Assembly: GCA_003118195.1 (NCBI GenBank)
Contig: BEXV01000030.1
Span: forward strand, 318,745-382,744
Reading direction: 5' to 3'
Length of the DNA stretch: 64,000 nt
From: Hemicentrotus pulcherrimus
Taxonomy: Eukaryota; Echinodermata; Echinoidea; Camarodonta; Strongylocentrotidae
Part shown: positions 1 through 11,290 of the stretch, one piece after another
How positions within the stretch are numbered: position 1 is the stretch's first letter
How the letters are laid out: every line of letters begins with the position of its first letter
Notes under the pieces: model-generated
Told to the model about the DNA's origin: nothing
Database searches by the model: none
What the model saw: only the letters and a program-made list of their open reading frames with translations
Made by a program: the position numbers and the translations under genes

Positions 1-119
1 TTTAAAAGATGGATCACTTTGTGGATTGAGAGAAGAACACTTTGTCTCTTCCATATTTTGAAGTCATATTTATAGATGCATCTCAGGCCATGTTTTTTAT
101 CATGAAAATGGACATGATA

Positions 120-166
<47 letters not shown>

Positions 167-1927
167 CCTTATCTAAACTGTTTCATCCACCACAATCATT
201 TCAACTTCAAGCGGCAATTTGGCAAATCTTACCTTAACAAAAGAACCTACATGCAAATGATGCAACTGAAAATTACTTGGATAACCAGCACTCCACGACT
301 ATGATTAATTTCAACATGAAAGTGACAGAGATTAATACCTCAGTCGCACCGCTAAACTAACTCTACACAACAACTCCAAGCATACTGCATTTCGGCCATT
401 CTGTTCAATCCTAGTCATTCTGGTGCGACAGGGGTATATGAAAACATCTCAAACTAATTCTCCACAAACATCAATCTCACATTGGAATCACAAAGTTGAG
501 GCCGAGCTTAGCACTTTGTAAGATGGATTGTTTACCAGGCACTCCTGTAAATTACTATTTGTCTGGATGCGGAATAACATGATATATCGAAAGCCACAGT
601 TTGATTGCTTTTAATTAACACCTGAGCAATCCACCAGATGCATCAAAATCTTTGCAAAATTCCATTTTGGAGATGAAGATTAAAAATGAAAAGGTGAAGA
701 ATTGATTGCCTAAAGATTGAAAACAATTTGGTGACATTTAAGGGACAGTTGTGCCCAATCTAATGTTTTTAAATATAAATTCCTATCAATTGCAAAAACT
801 TATTGGCTGAATTTGTGTTACTATTTCATACTTAAAATGTCAAATTAATGGCAAGTGCGGTTCATTAACATGAAAATTAACTTGAATTAATTTCCAATTA
901 ATGTAAATAGGAATCAATTTGTAACACAAGCATCCTAACATTGCTACAAATTAAGGATAGAGATTGATCTGAGTGATGATTAATAGCAATGGTCCCCTCA
1001 AATCCATTAGAAGTATGTGAGTAACATCCATAATTGATGGAATGTTACTCAAGTACCCCCACGTGCCTAGAATTAGAATTTAATTCTCATTACAGAACCT
1101 TACATCAAGTGTGCTATGTAAAGTCTGTGACTAAACCTACAAGTGGTACTAGCTTCCACGCTCTGCCAACATACGAGCAATATGCACATTGATTCGCTCC
1201 GATATTTGTACAAATGGGTTATAATTTATATAAAGAGATGTATTTGTAGCTTCCTTGTTATACATTAGTCATTACAAATAGTGCCTAAAGCCACCGATCT
1301 GTCATGGGGTTTCTCATTTAATATAGTTCTGTCTCCTCACTCTGAATAATGCAGCGTTTAACAACTTGAAGGATGTGTTTCTTCAATCGTATTCAAGGGA
1401 TGAGTCTACGATCTGTGTTGAGTCAGCTAGGCTGGGGTCTGATCAAGGGTACATATTATTTGAAGCGCTCTTAGTTTGACTGATTCATAAAAAGACAACT
1501 TCACAGATTTGATGATGGATCAAAATATAAGGGGTTTACCGTAAGTCTTCATTAAGCCGTCCAAATCTTCAAGCACCTTAATTGAACAAGGGTGATCCCA
1601 TTTCCCTTAATGAGCTATCTTTAATAAACCTATAACTTCAATGACCTTTTTTGTTTATGTTGAAATCTATGCAGTATAGTTGTACAAGAAAAGCAACAAG
1701 CCAATCTTTTTGAGCTCCAAAACATCTCTAAGCTTTACAAAGAGAGTTTGTCCACAGTCCACACACATAACATAGTGCTCTCCTGCCTTACTCACAGCAC
1801 AAATGCATTAAATCCATCTAAATATAGTGAGTATCAGAAGGCTGTTGACTCGATGCAGAATGGAATCATGTAATGCCTTTCTGGCTGTCAAGATGATTAT
1901 AAAACATAGCATATCTCATTTTCTTAC
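1..1927. other. Plexin intron downstream of the third coding exon, no gene seen
   Basis: This AT-rich stretch follows the donor of the third plexin exon on the minus strand and is probably intron. I see no exon with good splice borders and no recognisable protein. A (TC)n tract lies at 121-164. The next plexin exons should lie outside the window, to the left of position 1. Confidence 0.6.
121..164. repeat. (TC)n microsatellite
   Basis: Near-perfect TC dinucleotide tract with a single TTT interruption. The same class of tract recurs across the window. Confidence 0.95.
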
Positions 1928-2059
1928 CTTTGTTTCGGTCATGACGTAGACATGGTTTTCATCAGGTGTTAGGACCATACCGTTCTGCACCATGCCACCA
2001 TCAGCATCTATCGTCATCTCCTCATACAGCTTGGCAGTGGATGCATTCATCAACCAAAG
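1928..2059 (-). CDS. Plexin coding exon 3 (last blade of the Sema domain)
   Basis: The exon is 132 bp (44 codons), starts LWLMNAST and ends VYVMTETK. The acceptor reads CACATAG and the donor GTAAGAA, with phase 0 on both sides, so it joins cleanly to QDGQLKK of exon 2. The pattern VLTPDEN-YVMTE is the conserved end of plexin Sema domains, normally followed by VxxVPV and the first PSI domain, which must be in the next exon outside the window. Confidence 0.9.
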
Positions 2060-5000
2060 CTATGTGAGATAAAAGACAAATATAAGAATTTATATATTAA
2101 TATTGGTGAGAAAAAGAACACGAAAGAAGGGGTAGAACATGTTGCTGTTTTAAAAAGCATAAGCATTCTGATTGAGGGGAACAGGTCAGAATTAGTAACT
2201 TCTGATTTAACTTAATAAACATTCGAGAAAAAAAACCAATCCATTCTACATCATCAAATCATCAAATTAATAAAGGGATGATACATGACAATTCAATTTA
2301 AAGGAAAATGAAAGGTTAATAAATGCAAATTAACAGAAGACATGCCTCTTTTTTTTTCTTTCCCCATATTCTTTTCATTTAATAAAATATAAGCAAGACT
2401 GTAAACAGTAAACACAAATGGAGTTAGGTGTTTGAACAAGAGACAGACATTAAACACAACCTTCTTGACTTCTTCCTCATTATATTCAAACTTTATACCA
2501 AACTGGCAGTAAAAAGAAAATTAAATTTTAGTGACCCTTATGTTAATGGGTAGATATTAAGCAAATATCATTAAGTTCCTACAGATTAAGTATTAACAAA
2601 AGCTGAAATGTAAATGCTTTTGTGAGTTTTTTCAAAGTCCAATTCCCACGATTAGAATGACTCATTATCATTCATAAGTTTTGACTTCGTAATTTAGAAT
2701 TGCGAAATATATTTGCATTTCTTAACATCCTAAATGGGTCTCTTCTTTCTTTCACTTTTGTCAGGTAGCCCCAAAAAGGTATGCATTGTCCCCCCCCNAA
2801 AGTTGTCAAATTTACAGTGATGATATTTTCTCCATCAAATTGAAACCAATTTTTAGAAGTCATTTAGCTAACAGTTTAATGAACAAATATTGAAAATACG
2901 TCACATTCAATAATTCTCTCTTTAGCCTTTTAGAGCACAATAAGTTTCATGAATTTGATCAGTCTTTTTCAGACCCTTGTTCTCCAAAGTCAATCAAATA
3001 TTTTGCAATGGAACATAAATTTAATTTGATATGATATACAGGCCCCCTTTCCAGCATGACCTATTCACCTAATCTCCCAAAGCATTTCACAGATAACAAG
3101 TATAATCTGTTTTAACCTTTGAACATTCAATATTATAGTGATAATGAATGTAAAAGTAGAAACTCAATATTTGGAGAACCATTTAAAGTACACATCCGCA
3201 GAAAATGGTATAATGTGCAAACAGAGAAAACACACATTGAATGTATACGTTTCTCATGGACTCCCTCTCTTCCCACGGCTAGATCTTAAAAATGAAACTT
3301 GAAAAGAGGCCCAAATGAAATTCAGATATAAGAAATGAACAGCATCAGAATGTAAGTTAGAATTGGATTGAATTCTGGTATAAGCAAATCCAAAGATTGC
3401 TATATTTCTACTTTCTAATCACTGATTGCAGATTAAAGATGATCTGAGATTAAATTACAGATATTGTAAGACTCTACAAAAGTTAAAGACAAACTTGAAA
3501 GTTTTCATATTCTCAGGTTATAGCAAGTTTATTTAGATTCTATGAAGATCAAAGGTTTTAAATGGACAAAAATAATTAAACAATGATTTCATAGATAAAA
3601 CTGCAAAACATTCACTTTTCATTTTTGTCATACTTTAATATCTAAAAGATAATTGCTTTTTAGATGAATAGCTCCACAATATTGCTACCCCTCAGTAATA
3701 ATGACATACTCAATCAATAAGCCAGTTCATACATGTACATCTAGTTGCAGTCTAAGCATGAGCGGATTAAGGGCACTGCAGACCAAATTGTGAAATACAA
3801 GGAGACAAAATACTGGATACGTGCTCATGAAAGTTATGTAATCATTATTCATTTATGCACAAGCAGTGCACTCCATGGAACACAGGTATTCTTTGAAAAG
3901 GGAAAACAAAGGCTATTTATGTAGCAACTCCATCGCTGTAGGAGTGATTATTTCAAAATGTACAAAGTGGGACTGCTTCATGTTTTGAAGATCTGTGGAA
4001 ATTCAGGGTCATTTGGGACATCGGCTCACCGTGATCTGGTCTATTCACTTGTGCCTGAAATTCTTAATGAAAAATCCATGCAAGTTGATTCTTGGTCTTC
4101 AACATTTGAAACTAATAAAATTCCAATCAAGCCATCATTATTGTCTTGATGTCTTCAACCCTTCAAGATGCAATTAATTTTCTCAAGTCAGATAAATGAG
4201 ATATTAATTTTGTCCACTAAAATGACAATTAGATGCCCAAAGGTCAATCCACTTTACCACTGGAGCACCATATAAAGAACCTCATTAAATATTGAGCGTT
4301 GAAGTTGCAGTATACACATGTAGTATGTGTAAATTGAAAGCTCATAAAAGGCCCTGGAATCTTGAAAATAGCTTTTGAAATAGCTTATTAAAAATGGAGG
4401 GAAAAGGGGGGAGGGGTAGTGAACACGGAAATCACACTCTTTCTGTACAAAATCTGATAACACTCCATTTAACACACACAAAGAAAAGTGATTTGCAAAA
4501 TGGAAAAGGTGTATGTTTGAGGAAGAAAGTCAGCTCTATTTGGTAATTTTCTGAAGAAGAAATTCCTGGTTCCCTTCAAAGACAGAACCGGTACTCAAAT
4601 ATTCTTGCTAATGGTAAGATTTTAGGAAATACATGACAGGATTGCATTGGCTGTCAAATTTGTGAATTTTGATTTGTCTATTTTGGAAGAGGTCATGCCC
4701 CTACAAACACTTGGGAGTGGGTGTCTGGGGTCGCCTGCTGGGGCGCAGATGGTGGGCAAGACACAAACCCTACAGAGAGTGAAGGGAGGGAAGGGAATAC
4801 GTACAGCAGCAAGACTTGGCTGGCTGGCTTCAGACACATTTTTGCATGGGCTCTAAAAACAAAAACATCCACAAGTGGGTGGAGGGTTTTGTTAAATGGC
4901 TTCAGCATTTTTTATGTTTGGTTTGGTTTGAAATGATCAGTGACTGGTCCAGACAACATAAGTCATTCGTGAATGATTTCGTATTAAAATATGGAGCCAA

Positions 5001-8000
5001 CGACGCACCTACCCCAAATTATAACAGGTTCATTTCCTGCACTTATTTATCAAAACCAACAATCTGATAACACGATGTCATGCTGCAGATCGCTAAAAAT
5101 ATTCTCAATTCTTATTCAGAGATTAAACATATTTTTAACAGACAGGGTACCTTTTTCCATTGATTTCTCTCAAAATAAAATCCCAAATATGCAGATATCG
5201 ACAAGAACAAATTATTACTATGCTGCTAATTATTATACTTATCTGAAATATCTCAAGATAGTAAACTTAGGTGTTAAAAGAATAATATCGAGTGGGGACT
5301 GGGGAACANTCGTATTAAAATATGGAGCCAACGACGCACCTACCCCAAATTATAACAGGTTCATTTCCTGCACTTATTTATCAAAACCAACAATCTGATA
5401 ACACGATGTCATGCTGCAGATCGCTAAAAATATTCTCAATTCTTATTCAGAGATTAAACATATTTTTAACAGACAGGGTACCTTTTTCCATTGATTTCTC
5501 TCAAAATAAAATCCCAAATATGCAGATATCGACAAGAACAAATTATTACTATGCTGCTAATTATTATACTTATCTGAAATATCTCAAGATAGTAAACTTA
5601 GGTGTTAAAAGAATAATATCGAGTGGGGACTGGGGAACATAGAGCTGACATACATACAGAAAGGCTCATGCGGATCCGATACACATGGACCACTAAATTT
5701 CACTCTGGAATCGTAACAAACTTTTGCAATTTCAACAGGAAATGGCACAAGTAGTACCAAAATATATTTCTTGACTGCAAGACAAAGGTGGGAGTGGAGC
5801 CCTGCCTAAAAGTAAGATGGTGATCATGGTAGGCAGGGGAGGCTAAACCTGTTAACTATGAGGACAGGATTGATGCAGACAGTGTTTGTTGGCAGGGGAC
5901 ATCTTCAGACCATGTTCAGACTAACCCCTAGTAGTGGTAGAGGGTCGGACGGACTGGGGGCACTCACACATATGTTTGTGTTTAGAGAGGATGAAATGTG
6001 TAATAAATAATACCTGAGAGAGACAAGCAATGGATCTAGTTGAATAACAATAAGGAAAAAAATATATTTGAATTGACAGATGTCCAAAATATTTTCAAAT
6101 ATTTTCACATATTTATGAGTACATGGGAGGGTTGGTTGAGTAAGGGCATGATTGGCAATGCCTATCAAAATATTCCTTACTAAACTTTTACAGCAATATG
6201 GATTACATTCTGACTCGTCTTGTTGTTGAAGATGTCTCCTATTCTTCGTGTTCATCCAAGTCCTCGCCTCATAATTTGTGCACGTTGGTACTACTAGTAT
6301 AATGCATGAACCTTCCAATGCAGTCCTGAATAATTCAAATCTCTTTTTTTATGTTTCCCATGAATGTTGCAAAACACTTCTAACTAAGGTTCTTTGGTAT
6401 GCTACTGAGGTGGAAAAGGGGGGATGGGATAAGAGTAAGAGACGTGTGGCATGTAAACAAGACAGAAAAACAAAATTCCTCACTATTCATTCAACTATTT
6501 GCGATTTAAGCTGTAGAAATAAGATACAATAAAAATGCCTGGAGGCGCGGATTATCAAAAAAATGTTATTTGAACTTGAACCAGGCAACACTATCTATTT
6601 TATCAACAACATTTGGTAAACTGAATGTTTTGATGTTCCTAAACATTCCTTTATAATTGCATTTTGAGTACATGCTATTCACGGATTGTCATCTCTAGAG
6701 GTCCGAATAACAAGGATCCATTTATGGTTTTTAGTGCGGAATTGCATTGACAGTGGGGTGTTCAGACTTCAGACACACATTAAAAAAACTTGGCTCCAGT
6801 GACTTTGCATCCAGCTTACAGTTATTTACACAATGAATTTTGTTTTCCTTATTTCAATTTGCTACAAAACAAGATTTTAGACAAAAACTAAAAAAGAATA
6901 AATTCAAATGATTCCAGACAAGCATAAAGTGATAAATGATCTGAAACTGAATATATCCTCTTTCATAATTCAACTTCCCCTCATCCCTTTTTATCAATAC
7001 CACAAACACAAGATAATATTCATCTTTCCTAGAAGTAGAAACCTGAAACCACCACCCTCACTTCCTAAATAATTCAACTTCCTTCTTCTCTAGCATAATG
7101 CCTATTATGAGAAAATTACCAACTTTTCCTACACCTAAAAAAACCTCGACTCTCCCTTCCCAGTGGAATTGCATCCCTGGATGTGGTTGGCGTGTCGACC
7201 AGAGGAAGAAGGTAAAAGAACCCTGATCAACATGTGTTATCCTGACAAGAGAGAAAGGTGGGAACGCAAAGTTCAATATCAACAATGGTCCGGCTGGGAA
7301 AGGGATCCTCAAATATGATTGGCATCTCAAATTGGCAATGTTAGATTGGGGGGTTGGTGTTTCTCAGGACCACAAGAATGCCTGCATGACCAAAGGTGGT
7401 GTCATGTGTGGTTGCCGTGGTAGCGAGAGGCTTAGGTACACTGACCATATGAGAACCAACAAGTAGGTGTCAGAATGTTTTGTGACTTACAAGGACAAAG
7501 GGTAGAAACTTCAACAAGATTCAGATTTTATACTCGGTTGGAATACTACATCTTCACCCTAAACAAATCGGTCTAAATATAAAAAACAATTTTTATCTGG
7601 TAAGTTATTTTCATTCCACAAATAAACATATAACTCGGCATGTTCATAGTGAGGAGTTAATTACCCTGAACAAAACTCCTGGAATGTTCATGGGAACTTC
7701 AAAAACCTGGTCTCCCAGAGAAATTTGTTGACTTCTATACCATGGGAATGTGAAATATATTTTCAGTTTATAAATAGTACAATCATTCCATTTGACATTC
7801 ATAAAGATTATGGAATGTGTCCATTGTTATGGTTGTATCAAATATGAATTTTCCCACCATTATTGATTATTGCACAATGCCAAACCTAGACACTTAAGAA
7901 AGGTATTAAATGAAAAAAGCTCACTAATTACAATAAACAGCCTAATGATTTTTAAAAATATTTTTAATATAAGGAGACTAACTACATGTATATGTATAAA

Positions 8001-11000
8001 ACGTATCTCTAGTATTTCAACAGAGTAAATATCAGAGTTCAAAAAAATAATATTTTGTAAAGGTAGGAATTATGAGTGCAGGGCAATATACATGTAAGTC
8101 ATCATATCTGACTGCTAAAGGAAATTAGTTTTATGACATTTCATCATAAATTTGTTGGTTTTGTTTTTACAAGAAAAGGACAAAATTGGACATAACCACA
8201 AATAGAGACAGCCAAAACAGAGCATCTACCAGTAACATCACAGCCTGCCTGGTCTCAAGGAATTCAGATCCTCCACCACTGAAACTGTTCTTTGTTGATG
8301 TTATTGAAAACGGAGTAAAAAAATAAGAGATCTTTTTCCAAACCAACCCAAAGTCAAAGAGAAAGTGATCTGGATGTCCTGGCACAGTGTTGTTTTGACA
8401 CTGACTTCATCCAAGAGCAAATTTTTTCTCAGAATACCGAGTGGCTTAGATCATAAATTCGCAAATCGCAGGGAAAAACAGTGATGTCACAATCTGGGAA
8501 AATACTTTGTTGTTATGAATTTTCTTCCTCTTCTCACCGCTGCTCTTCTTTTCTTGTTCTACAAATTTATCTCAATGCATTAGAATTCTATATATATTTG
8601 TTAGCCTCCTGGTCTCTAGGAATTCAAATCTTCCACCACTGAAAGTATTTTTTTGTTGATGTTATTTTAAACACAAGTTCAAAGTCACTCCCTCCCTTTT
8701 TTTTTTCCTAAAAAAAAAAGCAAAATCCCACCCAATTAGTTGCAGTTCTACTTTCTAAGCTATTTAAACATGATGGTATAAACAGATGAACTTTTCACTC
8801 TTTCAATCACTTGACTAGGAAGTAGAAACCACAATGTGGTTTAGAATTGTCTCATACCACCTAAATATGAACTACAGAATCCTGGCAACCACATCATTGA
8901 CCACCTTCACCTTTGAGTTTTAGGTGCAATACCATCTGTGTTTCGCTATATCAATAAAAGCACAAATATAGGTACAGAAATTTTTAAAAAGAAGGCAGTA
9001 TCTATACCAAAACAAAAGTGAAACAATGTTAAATACATCCCTTGGCTCAGAAAAGGCAAACATGTTTACCAAAAAGAAGCATGAAATACTTGTGATCAGG
9101 GAAACTATGGCATTTTATTTCCATCAGGTAATATGAAAATCTAGTACATGTATGTACATTAAAGTTTGATATGAAGATTCAAAATGGTATGAAACACCAA
9201 CAAAGAAAAAAAAAACTCAACTCAGCAGATATAGGTTACACAAATTCCTTTTTCAGCACAATTAAAGGGGGGGGGGAGGGATCACTAAACATGACTCCAA
9301 ACTGCCACCAAATCTATTCTTGCCCAATCTGGATGATGACAATTTATTATCATTCTATCGTTAGTATCAGTCACATTGGTGAATGTCTGATTATGTAGTT
9401 ATATATACATATATACCTTCTTTAACTGCCCATCTTGGTCTCCTAGAAAGATGACGGTCCGCTCACGATGAACTGTAGCTGCTATGGATGTCAGGACAGA
9501 CGGATGGGTGTATACAGCCCTTGCATCAATGGGGAAATCCCCACCGAGTGGTACATTGTTGTTGTTTGTATGGCAATAGCTGGGTCCAGTAGAGTTGATA
9601 TCAGTGATCTAGAGATAAAAGTTAGGATAGCACGTAAGGTGAAAGAAAGAAGGGCCAAGGTGCAATTAAAAAAGTGACAGAGATATAATATTATCTCAAA
9701 AAGTACCAACATTATCAAATACTTGTAAGGTAAAAGAAAGCACGTAAGCTGAAAGAAAGAAGGGCCAAGGTGCAGTTAAAAAAGTGACAGAGATATAATT
9801 TTATCTCAATAAGTACCAACATTATCAAATACTCAAGAAACTAAATTTTCAAATGTCTAAATTATTATTTAACAGCTTTCTTGTTTCAATTTCTGGAACA
9901 AACTGCCAGGTTACACAAAATATGACACAAACACATATACCTCTTTAGCCAAGCTGGATCTGTAATCACTGCTATCTAAATGACACTAAGAATTGAAAGA
10001 AAGAGTTAATTTACAATGACAGAAGAATCAACTTACCATGCCATCTGATGTGCCACAACTCACAGATCCTAACCAGTCAATGTCTGTTCTGTCCGTTTCC
10101 TTCCGAGCACATCCCAACCTCCTCTCCCAGAATGCCAGATCTATCACAGAAAGAGGATACATACAGACGGCTGACCTATCCCAAGGAGTCTTGCTCATCG
10201 ATTCCGACTGGGCAAACACCACGTAGAGAACTTCAGACCCAGGTTGCAAGTCATCGGATCCTAAATCCGACCCAACGGTGCCAACGTATGCTGACTGCGC
10301 AATGTTATACAGGGTCCTCTCATCCTGACCATAGCCATAGCAGCGCAGAGGAAGCTCAATGTAGGAGTAGAAATGGTCATCTTGTTGACACACCCGAGAT
10401 ATTTTCGTGTAGTAGTTGCTTGGACTATTGTATACCTTTGGCTGGAGAGCGATGAAGTAGCTGAAGCCATTTGCTGCAAAACCTGAGATGTAGGTGATAT
10501 TGAACTTCTGGCTGCTTGGAGAGTCATCAATGGTACCTGCCGGTATTCGGATCAAAGAGGGATTCTGAGCCTGAGGTCCCCCTCCATTGTACACTTGAAA
10601 AAGAGAAGAACTTGACAGATCAGATGGCAACTGCCTACTGGACATTGTCCACTCATTGCCCCTGAGCCACTCTGACGTTGATGATCCAACATACAGTGTC
10701 TTCATGTCACCTATTCCATTTGCTACAAACGCCACAGTGGTGCCATAGTCTGTGTTCACAGATACCTCTGTCATAGAGGAGTCTGACAGAACACCCAACG
10801 TGTCCACAGCCAATATATCGCAGACTCCTTGATACACCGTCCCACATACTATGAGACGATCATCATCCACTAGTAAGACTTTGTTAAAATTGTCTGTTGC
10901 ACTTCCACAGTTTGTGGATCTTGGTACACATTCCGGGCCATCTTGGACAGGCCCCGTCACAGATTCTTGTTCGAGACTCAGGTTGCTGTTCAGTTTATAA

Positions 11001-11269
11001 ACTCTGTTCACCGAGCCTATGAAAACAGTGTCTCTCTGTGCATCTACTGCTATCGTCTGTAATGTAAATGCAGTGTTCTCCTCGCTAAACTGCGGATATG
11101 CTAAACATGGACTGAGAAGCAATAACAAAACGTGGAAGAGAAGCATTATCTGTAATGTCCTGCTTCTTGATGATCTAAACTTCTTGCATATATGCCTTAC
11201 AGTCACTGACCCTGTCTCAATGGCCATGCTTATCCTTGAGTTTCCAGTCTCTTCTTCCGTATAAGCCAT
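1928..11269 (-). CDS. Plexin (semaphorin receptor), 5' coding part, gene-level entry
   Basis: Plexins are single-pass receptors that bind semaphorins through an N-terminal Sema propeller and signal through a cytoplasmic Ras/Rap GAP. Three minus-strand exons (10037-11269, 9417-9608, 1928-2059) join in phase 0 to give 519 residues: a leader, then a Sema domain. Plexin hallmarks are the PLGG motif, the propeller sentence AVYTHPSVLTSIAATVHRER, DGQLKK at the second junction, and VLTPDENHVYVMTETK just before where a PSI domain normally starts. All splice sites are GT/AG. The remaining extracellular repeats, membrane span and GAP domain are not in the window. Class A versus class B cannot be settled from the Sema part alone. 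The 7.4-kb intron between exons 2 and 3 contains an assembly duplication, so its true length is uncertain. Confidence 0.9.
2791..2798. other. Homopolymer C run ending in a single N
   Basis: Seven Cs are followed by N and then AAAG. Unlike the other three Ns I see no flanking duplication, so this is most simply an uncalled base in a homopolymer. Confidence 0.8.
4979..5639. repeat. Exact 330-bp direct duplication joined by one N (probable assembly artefact)
   Basis: Positions 4979-5308 recur, as far as I can read without a difference, at 5310-5639, separated only by N at 5309. A perfect repeat with an N exactly at the junction is what results when two overlapping contig ends are placed side by side without merging. 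The real genome probably has one copy. Confidence 0.9.
8243..8672. repeat. Diverged direct repeat, two ~69-bp copies 360 bp apart
   Basis: Copy 1 (8243-8311) and copy 2 (8603-8672) share GCCTGCCTGGTCTC / GCCTCCTGGTCTC, AGGAATTCA, CCACCACTGAAA and TTTGTTGATGTTATT with scattered substitutions. Unlike the N-joined duplications this is old enough to have diverged, so it is a genuine genomic repeat. Confidence 0.8.
9417..9608 (-). CDS. Plexin coding exon 2 (Sema domain)
   Basis: The exon is 192 bp (64 codons), begins ITDINSTGPSYCH and ends FLGDQDGQLKK. The acceptor is TCTCTAG and the donor GTATAT. Both borders are phase 0, so the upstream CGTSDGM joins directly. The segment NNNNVPLGGDFPIDARAVY carries the plexin PLGG signature, followed by the hydrophobic strand TVIFLGDQDGQ of a propeller blade. 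A 93-bp tandem duplication starts about 20 bp upstream of its acceptor. Confidence 0.93.
9631..9833. repeat. Two-copy tandem duplication, 93-bp units at 110-bp spacing
   Basis: Positions 9631-9723 and 9741-9833 share CACGTAAG(G/C)T, GAAAGAAAGAAGGGCCAAGG and AAGTACCAACATTATC, with a few substitutions. It lies in plexin intron 1 next to the exon 2 acceptor. The substitutions argue for a real, fairly recent duplication. Confidence 0.9.
10037..11269 (-). CDS. Plexin first coding exon (signal peptide and most of the Sema domain)
   Basis: A single 1,233-bp exon encodes 411 residues, ending CGTSDGM before donor GTAAGT. The first ATG (11269) is preceded in frame by TGA seven codons upstream, so it is the most 5' possible start. 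However, the hydrophobic leader (MLLFHVLLLLLSPCLA) begins only at residue 42, so M42 or M15 may be the real start. The mature part starts near YPQFSEENTAF and contains Sema strands such as VFIGSVNRVYKLN, LLVDDDRLIVCG, TLYVGSSTSEWLRGNEW and RSAVCMYPLSVIDLAF, the last typical of the Sema core (SAVCxY). A long first coding exon holding the Sema domain is common in plexin genes. A candidate acceptor (CACTGTCAG) at 11291-11292 suggests a 5' UTR intron upstream. Confidence 0.93.
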
Positions 11270-11290
11270 CTTTGTGTTCTTAGGTTGTCA

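Larger units (their letters stand above)
2060..9416. other. Plexin intron 2, no further gene seen
   Basis: Intron between the second and third coding exons. It holds a C-run ending in N at 2798, an exact 330-bp duplication joined by N at 5309, a 69-bp diverged direct repeat (8243/8603), and otherwise unremarkable AT-rich sequence. Short open frames here match nothing I recognise. Confidence 0.75.

Noticed and set aside
4979..5642. Tandem duplicated open frames as a real gene duplication
   Set aside because: The copies are exact and joined by N, so an assembly overlap explains them better.
5905..6318. 137-codon minus-strand open frame
   Set aside because: AT-rich composition, no known motif and no convincing splice sites that join it to plexin.
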